Below are positions 1-7,397 of a DNA stretch of 64,000 nt, in pieces. The translations under genes and the position numbers were made by a program. Under the pieces are notes generated by a model. That model did no database searches. It was not told where the DNA came from and saw only the letters and a program-made list of their open reading frames with translations. The stretch is taken from positions 62,001 to 126,000 of the forward strand of contig NZ_BJYS01000021.1 in assembly GCF_007991635.1 (NCBI RefSeq), read 5' to 3'. Position 1 is the first letter of the stretch. Each line of letters opens with the position of its first letter. The DNA is from Adhaeribacter aerolatus (lineage in GTDB: Bacteria; Bacteroidota; Bacteroidia; Cytophagales; Hymenobacteraceae).

Positions 1-350
1 TTGCTGGTTGGCCTTTGTACCAGTATGCGCCGCTGGGCCGGCACCGGGCGGGCAGGACGATTTATTTGCAGGCCTTTGGCTTTCGGGTTTTGGGGCTTGC
101 TGGTGCTTAGCTTTTTAGGATTAACCGTAGGTTGTTTTTTGGCGCCAACTATTCTGCTTTTAGACCGGGCAATGCGGCTAATAAATTTACCTTTTTCCGA
201 TTGCGGATAAGTCTGGTGGGCGGCGGTGCTAACCACGGTGCCGTGGTTGTTTTTTTCGGGGCGGGTTTGGGCTGGAACTGATTTGGTAGTCTGGGCCTGC
301 ACCGTACTAAAAATAAAGGCAACACCTAAAGTGGCGATTATTTTTTTCAT
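1..350 (-). CDS. Partial exported basic protein of unknown function
   Basis: An open frame starts at the ATG whose complement lies at 348-350 and runs off the left edge, giving 116 codons. The N-terminus (MKKIIATLGVAFIFSTVQAQ) is a good Sec signal peptide with AQ at the cleavage site. The mature part is rich in Lys, Arg, Pro, Gln and Ser, is low in complexity, and shows no domain that I recognise. The plus-strand frame over the same bases (1-210) has no signal or family resemblance and is taken as a shadow. The C-terminus lies outside the window. Exported, basic and probably disordered is all that can be supported. Confidence 0.6.
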   Translation of the reverse strand, partial: MKKIIATLGVAFIFSTVQAQTTKSVPAQTRPEKNNHGTVVSTAAHQTYPQSEKGKFISRIARSKSRIVGAKKQPTVNPKKLSTSKPQNPKAKGLQINRPARPVPAQRRILVQRPTS

Positions 351-437
351 CTGGGTTTGCTTTGGTTTGAGTTTAGGGTACCAAAGTATAAAGTCAAGAT
401 GAAGATTACATGAAAAAATTAGAGTTCTTGAATATAT

Positions 438-917
438 TTATTCTTTAATTATGTCCAGCAACTTAAGGCTCTCGTTTATAATGCCATCCATTTCAGATTT
501 TGAGTCGGCGTGCAACGTACGCTGAAATAAATCCAGGAGCATTTCGCCGTCATCGTTTATAAATAAATCCTGATAGAGGCTGTCGAAAGCCTTGGCTTCT
601 TTCGTAATAATGGCATCAATCTGAGCAATGCTGCTGCCTTTGGCCGCTCGTTTAAGAATATCCAGTACTTTCTTGCTTTCGTCATCGTCGGCCATGTCCG
701 AAAAAACCTGCATTAAGGCAATGGCTACGCCTAAACGCACCTTTTCAAATTTATAATGTAAGTTGTCGCCGGGTACGGTTTGGCCGCGCTGGGCACGCTG
801 CCGAGCCTCAGCCAGTTCAAATTCTTTGTAAACCACGGCTTCACTTTTATCAAACAAGCCTGGGGTGTCCGCATCCAAAGCCTTTTTTACCAGGGTTTCA
901 AATTTTATTTCCGACAT
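438..917 (-). CDS. Hypothetical helical cytoplasmic protein
   Basis: A 159-residue protein starting MSEIKFETLVKKAL. It has no signal peptide or membrane segment, is rich in Asp, Glu, Lys and Leu, and its spacing of hydrophobic residues suggests a nearly all-alpha fold. It contains no Cys, metal motif or nucleotide-binding loop. It stands alone, divergent from the peptidase at 1082 and about 90 bp upstream (on its own strand) of the truncated exported protein. I do not recognise the family. Coding status rests on its length, a normal start and codon use like that of its neighbours. Confidence 0.7.
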   Translation of the reverse strand: MSEIKFETLVKKALDADTPGLFDKSEAVVYKEFELAEARQRAQRGQTVPGDNLHYKFEKVRLGVAIALMQVFSDMADDDESKKVLDILKRAAKGSSIAQIDAIITKEAKAFDSLYQDLFINDDGEMLLDLFQRTLHADSKSEMDGIINESLKLLDIIKE

Positions 918-1081
918 AAATATAATTGTACATTACTAGAAAGTATTAATTCCACAGTGCCTTAACTTTTCCGGCCAAATCTGAATAAATTGGTTTGCCG
1001 GGCTAAACTTGGTAGTATGAAATTTATAAAGCAACTTTAACCGGCTTTCAAAGTAATTTTAAATAACCGTTAATTCCTAGT

Positions 1082-3622
1082 ATGTACGCGAAGGTTAAGT
1101 TATTACTTATATTTTTTTTTACGATTTTTATGTTGCCCGGCTACGGCCAAACACTGCTGCAAAATCCGGAGCAGTTTCTGGGTTATAAACCCGGCACCCG
1201 TTTTACCCGCCACAGCGATTTGGTACGCTACCTCGAATATTTAAGCCGCCAAGCCCCCAGTCGCCTGAAGCTGCAAACTTACGGTACTACTTACGAAGGC
1301 CGGCCTTTGTACCTGGCAGCCATCTCTGCTGAAGAACGTATTAACCGCTTAGAAGAAATCCGGCAGAATAATTTAAAACGAATTGGTTTGCAAAATGGTC
1401 AGCCTACAGCCAACCAGCCGGCCATTATTTGGCTAAGTTATAATGTGCACGGCAACGAAGCCGTATCGTCGGAAGCGGTATTACAAGTTTTATACGATTT
1501 ACTTAATCCGGCCAACGAGCGTACCCAAGGCTGGTTAAAAAATACAGTGGTGTTAATAGACCCGTGTGTAAACCCCGATGGGCGCGAGCGCTACGTGCAG
1601 TGGTACAACGGGGTAGCCAATGCCGTACCCAATGCTAACCCCTGGGCGCGTGAGCACCAGGAGCCCTGGCCCGGTGGCCGTTTTAACCATTATTTATTTG
1701 ATTTAAACCGCGATTTGGCCTGGCAAACCCAGCAGGAATCGCAGCAGCGCATTGCTTTGTATAACCAGTGGATGCCGCAGTTACACGCCGATTTTCATGA
1801 GATGAGCGGAGAGGCTACTTATTATTTTTCGCCGGCGGCTAAACCATTTCACGAGGATATTACGCCCTGGCAGCGCGAGTTCCAGCAGATTATCGGCGAG
1901 AACAACCGCAAATATTTCGACCAGAATAACTGGCTGTACTTTACCCGTGAGACTTACGACTTGTTTTACCCGAGTTACGGCGACACCTGGCCTACCTTTA
2001 ACGGGGCTATTGCCATGACCTATGAGCAAGGCGGGTCGGGGAGGGCCGGCCTGGCTTTTGCCCGCGCCGATGGCGATACGCTAACCCTGGGCGAACGGAT
2101 AGCACATCATTACACGGCCAGTCTGGCCACCATCGAAACGGTGGCCCAGCGCAAAGACAAAGTATTGCAGGAGTTCGATAAATATTACCAGCGCAACCGC
2201 ACCAATCCACCGGGGCCGTATAAAACCTACGTGCTGAAAACCAGAAACCAGGAAGCTAAAATAAAAGCCTTAACCACTTACCTCGACCGGCAGCAGATTA
2301 AATACGGCTTTGTGTCGGGCAGTTCGGCGCAGCGGGCGTTTAATTATACCACCGGCAAACACGAGAGCGTAAAAATTGAAACAAACGATTTGGCCATTAG
2401 CCTGTACCAGCCCAAAGCTACGCTGATTAAAGTTTTGTTTGAGCCCTTTGCCAAGCTGGAAGATTCTTTAACTTACGATGTAACGGCCTGGGCTATTCCT
2501 TACGCTTTTGGTTTGCAGGCCTACGCCTTACCGGGTAAAATAAACCAAACCCAGGCCCAGCCCATCGCTTTAAACCAAACCATTACCAAGCCGGCCATTC
2601 CGCAGCCTTATGCTTATTTGGCCCGCTGGAACAGCCTGTCGGATATTCAACTTTTGAGTGCCTTGCTGCGCCATAATATTAAAATAAGGTATTCCGAAAA
2701 AGCCTTCCAGACCGACGATGAAACGTATGCGCCCGGTACTTTAATTATTACGCGGGCGGGTAACGAAGCCTTGGGCGCCAGCTTTGATAACATTATAAAA
2801 TCCGAAGCGGAGAAAGCGGGCATTCAAATAACGCCTACACCAACCGGCTTTGTGAGTACCGGCGTCGATTTTGGTTCGGGCAGCGTGCGTTACCTGCGCA
2901 AACCCAAAGTGGCGGTAATGGCGGGCCAGGGCATTTCGCCGCCCGCTTTCGGCGAGGTGTGGCATTTTTTTGAGCAGCAGATTAAATATCCCGTTACGGT
3001 ATTAGATGCCGAATATTTTAACCGGGTGCCCCTGAGTAATTTCGATGTGCTGGTTTTGCCCGGCGGTAGTTACGCCGATATTTTAACCGACAAAACCTTA
3101 AGCCAGGTAAGAGATTGGGTAAATGCCGGCGGTAAATTAATTTCGCTGGAGAGTGCTACGGGTTTTCTGGCCGGTAAACACGGGTTTGCGCTCACCCGCA
3201 AAAAAGACACTGATTCGGCCGAAGTCCGGAAAAACCCTTATGCGTTATTAAAAACCTACGGCGAAAGCGAACGCCAGACTATTTCGGACGCGGTGCAGGG
3301 CAGCGTGTACCGGGTAAGCCTGGATAATACCCACCCACTGGCTTTTGGCTACGGCGATACTTACTTTGCCCTGGTTCAGGATGTAATTAATTTTAGTTTT
3401 ATGAAAGATGGCTGGAATGTAGGCGTATTAAAAAAAGATATTTACACCAGTGGGTTTGTCGGGGTGCGGGCCCGCAAAAAGTTGCAGGATACCCTGGTAC
3501 TCGGCCACCAAACCATGGGGCGCGGCCAGGTGGTATATATGGCCGATAATCCTTTGTTTCGGGCTTTCTGGCACAACAGTAAGCTGCTTTTTGGCAATGC
3601 TGTGTTTATGGTGGGTAATTAG
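1082..3622 (+). CDS. Secreted M14 family zinc carboxypeptidase with C-terminal amidotransferase-like domain
   Basis: An 846-residue exported metallopeptidase. Residues 1-22 form a signal peptide ending GYGQ. The M14 domain (about 35-370) contains the zinc motif HGNE (H123, E126), a candidate third ligand in DFHEMSG (H239), and a catalytic Glu candidate in TYEQGG (E315). Residues about 610-840 look like a class I glutamine amidotransferase/ThuA-like fold, with a hydrophobic strand then LPGGSY and later GGKLISLES. The length is far above a simple carboxypeptidase but is usual for the large Bacteroidota M14 proteins. It probably trims peptides in the periplasm or outside the cell. The convergent Rieske gene follows after a shared hairpin. 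Family is confident; substrate is unknown. Confidence 0.88.
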   Translation: MYAKVKLLLIFFFTIFMLPGYGQTLLQNPEQFLGYKPGTRFTRHSDLVRYLEYLSRQAPSRLKLQTYGTTYEGRPLYLAAISAEERINRLEEIRQNNLKRIGLQNGQPTANQPAIIWLSYNVHGNEAVSSEAVLQVLYDLLNPANERTQGWLKNTVVLIDPCVNPDGRERYVQWYNGVANAVPNANPWAREHQEPWPGGRFNHYLFDLNRDLAWQTQQESQQRIALYNQWMPQLHADFHEMSGEATYYFSPAAKPFHEDITPWQREFQQIIGENNRKYFDQNNWLYFTRETYDLFYPSYGDTWPTFNGAIAMTYEQGGSGRAGLAFARADGDTLTLGERIAHHYTASLATIETVAQRKDKVLQEFDKYYQRNRTNPPGPYKTYVLKTRNQEAKIKALTTYLDRQQIKYGFVSGSSAQRAFNYTTGKHESVKIETNDLAISLYQPKATLIKVLFEPFAKLEDSLTYDVTAWAIPYAFGLQAYALPGKINQTQAQPIALNQTITKPAIPQPYAYLARWNSLSDIQLLSALLRHNIKIRYSEKAFQTDDETYAPGTLIITRAGNEALGASFDNIIKSEAEKAGIQITPTPTGFVSTGVDFGSGSVRYLRKPKVAVMAGQGISPPAFGEVWHFFEQQIKYPVTVLDAEYFNRVPLSNFDVLVLPGGSYADILTDKTLSQVRDWVNAGGKLISLESATGFLAGKHGFALTRKKDTDSAEVRKNPYALLKTYGESERQTISDAVQGSVYRVSLDNTHPLAFGYGDTYFALVQDVINFSFMKDGWNVGVLKKDIYTSGFVGVRARKKLQDTLVLGHQTMGRGQVVYMADNPLFRAFWHNSKLLFGNAVFMVGN

Positions 3623-3699
3623 GTTAATGAGCTAATATGCTGATTTGAAAATGTGCTAATTTGGATATGAGATAGTGTGATAATCTGATAATGTGCAGA

Positions 3700-3746
3700 A
3701 GGCTTGTATAAAGGTTTAAATATTCTAAACCTCAATATACAAGCCT
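3700..3746. terminator. Two-level hairpin between convergent genes
   Basis: An outer 11-bp perfect inverted repeat (AGGCTTGTATA 3700-3710 with TATACAAGCCT 3736-3746) encloses an inner GGTTTA/TAAACC stem (3713-3718, 3726-3731). It lies between the peptidase stop and the Rieske gene and overlaps the last codons and stop of the latter. The position suggests a bidirectional terminator, although there is no strong U-tract on either side. Confidence 0.5.
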
Positions 3747-4045
3747 GCTGCTTCCTCTTTAATGGAATACGTTTTTACGGATCGGGTGCGGTATTTGCAC
3801 TCGGCGCCATTGTTCAGGTTGTACCGGTAGTTGTGCCACGGGCAAACCACTTCGTTTAAATAATTGGTGGTGCCTTTGCTCAACGATTCACCCAAATGCG
3901 GACATTCATCATCTACGGCAAAAAAGCCAGCCGCCGTTTGCGCCAAACAAATGCGCTGCCCATCTATAATAAATAATTTTGCTTTGGTTAACGGAATGGC
4001 AGCCTTTGCTTCTGCCGAAGAATTAAATAGTTTATGCCAGGCCAT
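3725..4045 (-). CDS. Rieske [2Fe-2S] ferredoxin-type protein
   Basis: A 106-residue soluble protein with one Rieske fold. The cluster ligands are visible as CPH (C48, H50) and CPWH (C68, H71), with the usual LGE and HNY surroundings. There is no signal peptide or membrane anchor and no oxygenase domain, so it resembles the NirD/dioxygenase-ferredoxin class of small cytoplasmic electron carriers rather than a cytochrome bc1 Rieske subunit. This agrees with the presence of alternative complex III elsewhere in the window. It stands alone, convergent with the M14 peptidase. The redox partner cannot be told from context. Confidence 0.88.
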   Translation of the reverse strand: MAWHKLFNSSAEAKAAIPLTKAKLFIIDGQRICLAQTAAGFFAVDDECPHLGESLSKGTTNYLNEVVCPWHNYRYNLNNGAECKYRTRSVKTYSIKEEAAGLYIEV

Positions 4046-4328
4046 GAATAAATTTAGGTTGCATACCGGTATTTAGAAGTACTCATACGAAAAGAAGTTA
4101 AATATTGCTCTTTTAATTGCTGTTGTGAAAAGGTTTATTGTTGGCTAGGTATAAGCAAACCGGAAAATTACTGCTTTATATTTCAGTTACCTGGCTTTTT
4201 ACGTTGATAATAAATTTACCGATAAATAAAAGGAGGTTTTAACCCTTGCATCAGGGGCGAGGTTGTGTTATATAGCAAAGGTTTAATTAATTTAAGCCAA
4301 TCTAATTAACCTTTAATCACTAAACCTC

Positions 4329-5111
4329 ATGAAAAAGCTAATACCTATCATATTTATCTTCCTACTTATCATTACCGGCCTTTCCTTTAGTTGTACCCGC
4401 ATCGATGCCGGTCACGAAGGTATCCTGGTAAAAATGTACGGCTCCGACAAAGGTGTGCAGGATGTGTCGCTGGTAACCGGGCGCGTTTTCTACAACCCTT
4501 TGTCCGAAGATGTTTTTGAATTTCCGATTTTTATTCAGACAGCCGATTACGATGCCTTTAATGTAAATGCCAAAGATGGTTCGGTGTTCACCGTCGACCC
4601 TACCATTTCTTTTGCCGTTACGCCGGGTAAATCGCCGCATATCTTCTCGAAGTACCGGAAAACCATTGACGAAATTACCCGCACCACGCTTTACAACTAC
4701 GTAAAAGACGCTTTCCGGAACCAGATGAACAAATATTCGACGGATGAGCTCATCAGTAACCGGCAAAAGTTTGAGGCCGATGTACAAGCCACCCTGGCAG
4801 CTACCCTGGAAAACGACGGTTTTAAACTGGAGCAGCTAACCAGTGGTCTGCAATACCCCGATGCCATTGTACGCGCCATTGATGCCAAAAACAAAGCCGT
4901 GCAGGAAGCCATGCAGGTAGAAAACGAATTAAAAGTAGCCGAAGCTCAAGCTAAAAAATTAATCATCCAGGCCGAAGCCGAAAAGAAAGCTAACGAATTA
5001 AAACAGCAGGCTTTAACGCCTTTACTCATTCAGCAGCAGTTTATTGAGAAATGGGATGGCCGGACCCCGCTGTATGGCAATGCGCCGGTTATGTTTAAGA
5101 ATGTGCAGTAA
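4329..5111 (+). CDS. SPFH/Band 7 (prohibitin-like) lipoprotein
   Basis: A 260-residue protein with a lipoprotein signal (LSFSC, Cys22) followed at once by an SPFH/Band 7 domain (about 25-190) and a charged, Ala/Glu/Lys-rich helix (about 190-235) typical of prohibitin-family coiled coils. Such proteins form membrane-bound oligomers that scaffold membrane complexes or proteases. The lipobox suggests a lipid anchor rather than the usual N-terminal transmembrane helix. The gene stands alone. Its last 18 codons and the following about 100 bp are repeated near 7146-7302. The domain call is secure; the function here is unknown. Confidence 0.88.
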   Translation: MKKLIPIIFIFLLIITGLSFSCTRIDAGHEGILVKMYGSDKGVQDVSLVTGRVFYNPLSEDVFEFPIFIQTADYDAFNVNAKDGSVFTVDPTISFAVTPGKSPHIFSKYRKTIDEITRTTLYNYVKDAFRNQMNKYSTDELISNRQKFEADVQATLAATLENDGFKLEQLTSGLQYPDAIVRAIDAKNKAVQEAMQVENELKVAEAQAKKLIIQAEAEKKANELKQQALTPLLIQQQFIEKWDGRTPLYGNAPVMFKNVQ

Positions 5112-5204
5112 GTACGGTTTAGGAATAATTTGTTTTATACGCTAATCAGAGATTAGCTATCCTCTGTTGTGCGTAGAGTGCTTTGCTCACGCTACGCACA
5201 ACAG
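5048..5204 (+). repeat. Direct repeat copy A (3' end of SPFH gene and flank)
   Basis: 157 bp that recur at 7146-7302 with scattered substitutions and one small indel. The copy covers the last codons of the SPFH gene, its stop and the downstream hairpin. The stretch from GGATGGCC to the stop region is nearly identical, so the duplication looks fairly recent or recently homogenised. Confidence 0.85.
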
Positions 5205-5207
5205 AGG
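5161..5207. repeat. Perfect 16-bp-arm hairpin, repeat-family copy 1
   Basis: CCTCTGTTGTGCGTAG (5161-5176) and its exact reverse complement (5192-5207) are separated by a 15-nt loop. It lies about 50 bp after the SPFH stop, so it may end that transcript. Related sequences occur at 6242-6287 and 7258-7303, which suggests a small dispersed palindromic element rather than a simple terminator. Confidence 0.75.
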
Positions 5208-5362
5208 AGTTAATAAAGCTTAAAAGAAAACAGCTAACGGGAGGGCTAAGCCATCTATAAAAGTATTACTTAGGATTGAAAAGAAATAAACGAAAACAGG
5301 ATTGGCTCGCTATTTAACGAGCAATTATTTATTTATCAGGTACTGTTTCAAAAGCTGAAAAA

Positions 5363-5869
5363 TTACCTTTTAATAAATTGCTGCCGGAATGTTACGCTTT
5401 TAGCATAAAGAGTAAGCATTTCATATGCATCCCCATTTCGATTCTCGTCCTCGTTTTCAGTTCGTGAATATTTTAAAACCGGATAAGGCTGCTGCCAAAC
5501 CATCGTTTTTTTCGATAGAAAAGTTATTTCAAAAGTTACATCACCCTTTTCTTTAAAAGATATTATGATGTAATTTTTATTATCAGGATTTGAGAGTTTG
5601 AATGTACCCGAGTATACTGAACCCGAACCATCCATAGCTTGTACTGTGTTTTCGGTAAACTTATAATCACTTAATCCAACAACGACGGGTACTTCATAAA
5701 CATTCGATTTTAGAGAGTCATAATAAATTAGTGTACCCATTTCTGAATCCCATATTCCTGCGATGCCTTTTTCATTTATAACCAAATTAGGATTAGCGTC
5801 TTTTTCACTGTCATCTTTGCAGCTGAAAAAGAAAAGCAAAATCAATAAAAGTAGAATATCCTTTTTCAT
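5363..5869 (-). CDS. Hypothetical lipoprotein
   Basis: A 168-residue protein with a very hydrophobic N-terminus and lipobox FFFSC (Cys17), followed by an acidic spacer (KDDSEKDANPN). The rest has alternating polar and hydrophobic stretches that suggest a small beta-rich lipocalin-like fold. No family is recognised. It lies within the segment flanked by the long direct repeats and is more AT-rich than its neighbours. Export as a lipoprotein is well supported; function is unknown. Confidence 0.75.
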   Translation of the reverse strand: MKKDILLLLILLFFFSCKDDSEKDANPNLVINEKGIAGIWDSEMGTLIYYDSLKSNVYEVPVVVGLSDYKFTENTVQAMDGSGSVYSGTFKLSNPDNKNYIIISFKEKGDVTFEITFLSKKTMVWQQPYPVLKYSRTENEDENRNGDAYEMLTLYAKSVTFRQQFIKR

Positions 5870-6130
5870 AGCTTTTTCTTTTAATTTAAGAAAAAATCCA
5901 GTATTTTCCTACTATTTTTATAAATATAATGCTGGTAATCAAGATGTTATTGTTTTTAAAAATTAATCTTAAGGAAAATATTGTAGGTGCGGCTTTCTTA
6001 CTTATAAGAATGTAAGGAGGCCAGCAGGTAGAAAGGTTAAGCATGCTCTTTTAGAACCAAGCCATTCTAAAACGGGTTCCTTTCTTTCAAAGACACCTGT
6101 TGTATCGTAAAAGTATTTTGATTCTGCCCA

Positions 6131-6247
6131 CTAGGAAGCTGGTTCAAGTGGGGATACAAATAAGTACACATTCTTACCGTCACTTGTAGCAGTAGTGGGA
6201 AATACAGCACCGGTATCAAAGGAAGTGCTTTGGCTGCCACAATCCGA
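6131..6247 (-). pseudogene. Possible C-terminal remnant of a lost gene
   Basis: Read on the minus strand, the frame ending at the TAG at 6131-6133 encodes SDCGSQSTSFDTGAVF and then about 22 more residues ending in SPLEPAS. The composition is protein-like, but the frame closes at a stop within the palindromic repeat at its upstream side and has no start codon. It looks like the 3' end of a gene cut off by the repeat or by a rearrangement. The call rests on composition only. Confidence 0.3.
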
Positions 6248-6287
6248 AAAGGGCGTAGAGCGCTTTGCTCACGCTACGCACAACAGG
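6242..6287. repeat. Palindromic repeat copy 2
   Basis: 46 bp that match 7258-7303 from ATCCGAAAAG through CACAACAGG and share the GCGTAGAG...CTACGCACAACAG core with 5171-5204. The left arm of the palindrome is degenerate here. Confidence 0.7.
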
Positions 6288-6318
6288 TAAACCGTCTTTA
6301 AAATTGAAAAGAATTCAT

Positions 6319-6981
6319 ATGAAGCTAACCAAAAGAATCTTATTATTTATTGGGCTCCTATTAATAGCAATTTTAGTTTATTATACGGCAGTAGTTTTAA
6401 ACGCCCGGACGAAAACTCCTGCCATCGTGCAAGAGGCATTGAATTCCGGAAGAATGAAACTGGAACTGAATGATTTAACGGATGAACAATTACAAGCGCT
6501 GTTAAAAGTTCAAGACCAGAATTTTTACAACCATAAAGGTTTCGATATCTCTACCCCCGGGACAGGCGTAACTACTATTAGTCAGGGCTTAGTAAAATTT
6601 TATTATTTCGATAAGTTTAAACCCGGAATTGGAAAAATCAAACAGTCCTTGATTGCCCGGTTTGCCTTTGACCCCATGACACCTAAAGACACCATTTTAA
6701 AATTGTTTATTAATGAAGTTTACCTGGGACAACACAATGGCAAAGAAGTTAAAGGGTTTGAGAATGCCGCTAATGCTTATTTAAGCAAATCGTTTAAGGA
6801 GCTAACCTGGAATGAATATTTAGGTTTGGTAGCCATGATTCGTTCTCCGAATAACCTTCACTACCTTAAGGATAAAGAAGTTAACCAGGAGCGGGTTGCC
6901 AGAATAAAAAAAGTATTAGCCGGAGAGTATGTCCCGATTGACAACAGTGATTGGCTATATGGGCAGAAAGTAAAGTTGTAA
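6319..6981 (+). CDS. GT51-like transglycosylase protein lacking both catalytic glutamates
   Basis: A 220-residue protein with one N-terminal membrane helix (about 5-27) and a stand-alone GT51 peptidoglycan glycosyltransferase-like domain. The family motifs are recognisable: QDQNFYNHKG (family ExxxFxxHxG), TTISQGLVK (family STITQQ), KIKQSLIARF (family RKxxE), ILKLFINEVYLG and the final RSPNNLHYL. The two catalytic acids of GT51 are replaced by Gln (Q65 and Q109), with codons CAA and CAG. I start at the ATG at 6319 rather than an upstream TTG inside the repeat, because it gives a clean signal anchor. It is therefore probably a non-catalytic lipid II-binding or regulatory homologue. No transpeptidase domain is present. 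Confidence 0.78.
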   Translation: MKLTKRILLFIGLLLIAILVYYTAVVLNARTKTPAIVQEALNSGRMKLELNDLTDEQLQALLKVQDQNFYNHKGFDISTPGTGVTTISQGLVKFYYFDKFKPGIGKIKQSLIARFAFDPMTPKDTILKLFINEVYLGQHNGKEVKGFENAANAYLSKSFKELTWNEYLGLVAMIRSPNNLHYLKDKEVNQERVARIKKVLAGEYVPIDNSDWLYGQKVKL

Positions 6982-7145
6982 AGGCCTGACACCAACACCA
7001 TGTTTATTCCAGTCATGGGTGAAGGTAAATATAGCATCATTTTCTTATAATTATAAGGCAATGATGCAGCTACTATTAAGCGCAAACTTATAGGAATAAC
7101 AAATAACCCTACTACATCATTATATGTCTTACGACACAGAACTTG

Positions 7146-7302
7146 GAAATAGGATGGCCGGACCCCGCTGTATGGCAATGCGCCGGTTATGTTTAAGAAT
7201 GAGCAGTAGCTGAGTATTAGTAAATAATCTGTTTTATACGCTAATCAGAGAATAGCTATCCGAAAAGTGCGTAGAGTGATTTGCCAACTCTGGGCACAAC
7301 AG
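7146..7302 (+). repeat. Direct repeat copy B
   Basis: 157 bp repeating 5048-5204 at an offset of 2098 bp. It carries the last SPFH codons out of context, without the rest of the gene, so this copy is the derived one. Together the two copies bracket a segment with the lipoprotein and GT51-like genes. Confidence 0.85.
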
Positions 7303-7303
7303 G
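7258..7303. repeat. Palindromic repeat copy 3 (degenerate)
   Basis: 46 bp matching copy 2 (6242-6287) with several substitutions. The palindrome arms have lost most of their complementarity. It lies at the end of direct-repeat copy B. Confidence 0.6.
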
Positions 7304-7397
7304 GAAGTCTTTTCTTAAGGCAATTTACAAGCGTTGCCACCTCCAATGATAAATTAAGAGCAATAATTTCCAAAAGAAATTCTGAATCTTTGATTTT

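Larger units (their letters stand above)
5870..6318. other. 449-bp gap with gene remnant and repeat copy 2
   Basis: An AT-rich leader to about 6000, then mixed composition. It holds a minus-strand coding-like remnant (6131-6247) and a copy of the palindromic repeat (6242-6287). No intact gene, RNA gene or clear promoter was seen. Confidence 0.6.
6982..7397. other. 416-bp gap holding direct-repeat copy B
   Basis: It contains a non-coding stretch (6982-7145), direct-repeat copy B with the degenerate palindrome, and an AT-rich end before the stop of the TolC-like gene. No start codon or family match supports a gene. Confidence 0.6.

Noticed and set aside
1-210. 69-residue plus-strand frame at the left edge
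   Set aside because: It is the complement of the exported basic protein, which has a clear start and signal peptide.
3623-3700. Repetitive A/T-rich stretch with recurring AATGTG and CTAAT words
   Set aside because: Only loose low-complexity similarity between the words; common in intergenic DNA of this group and not a defined repeat array.
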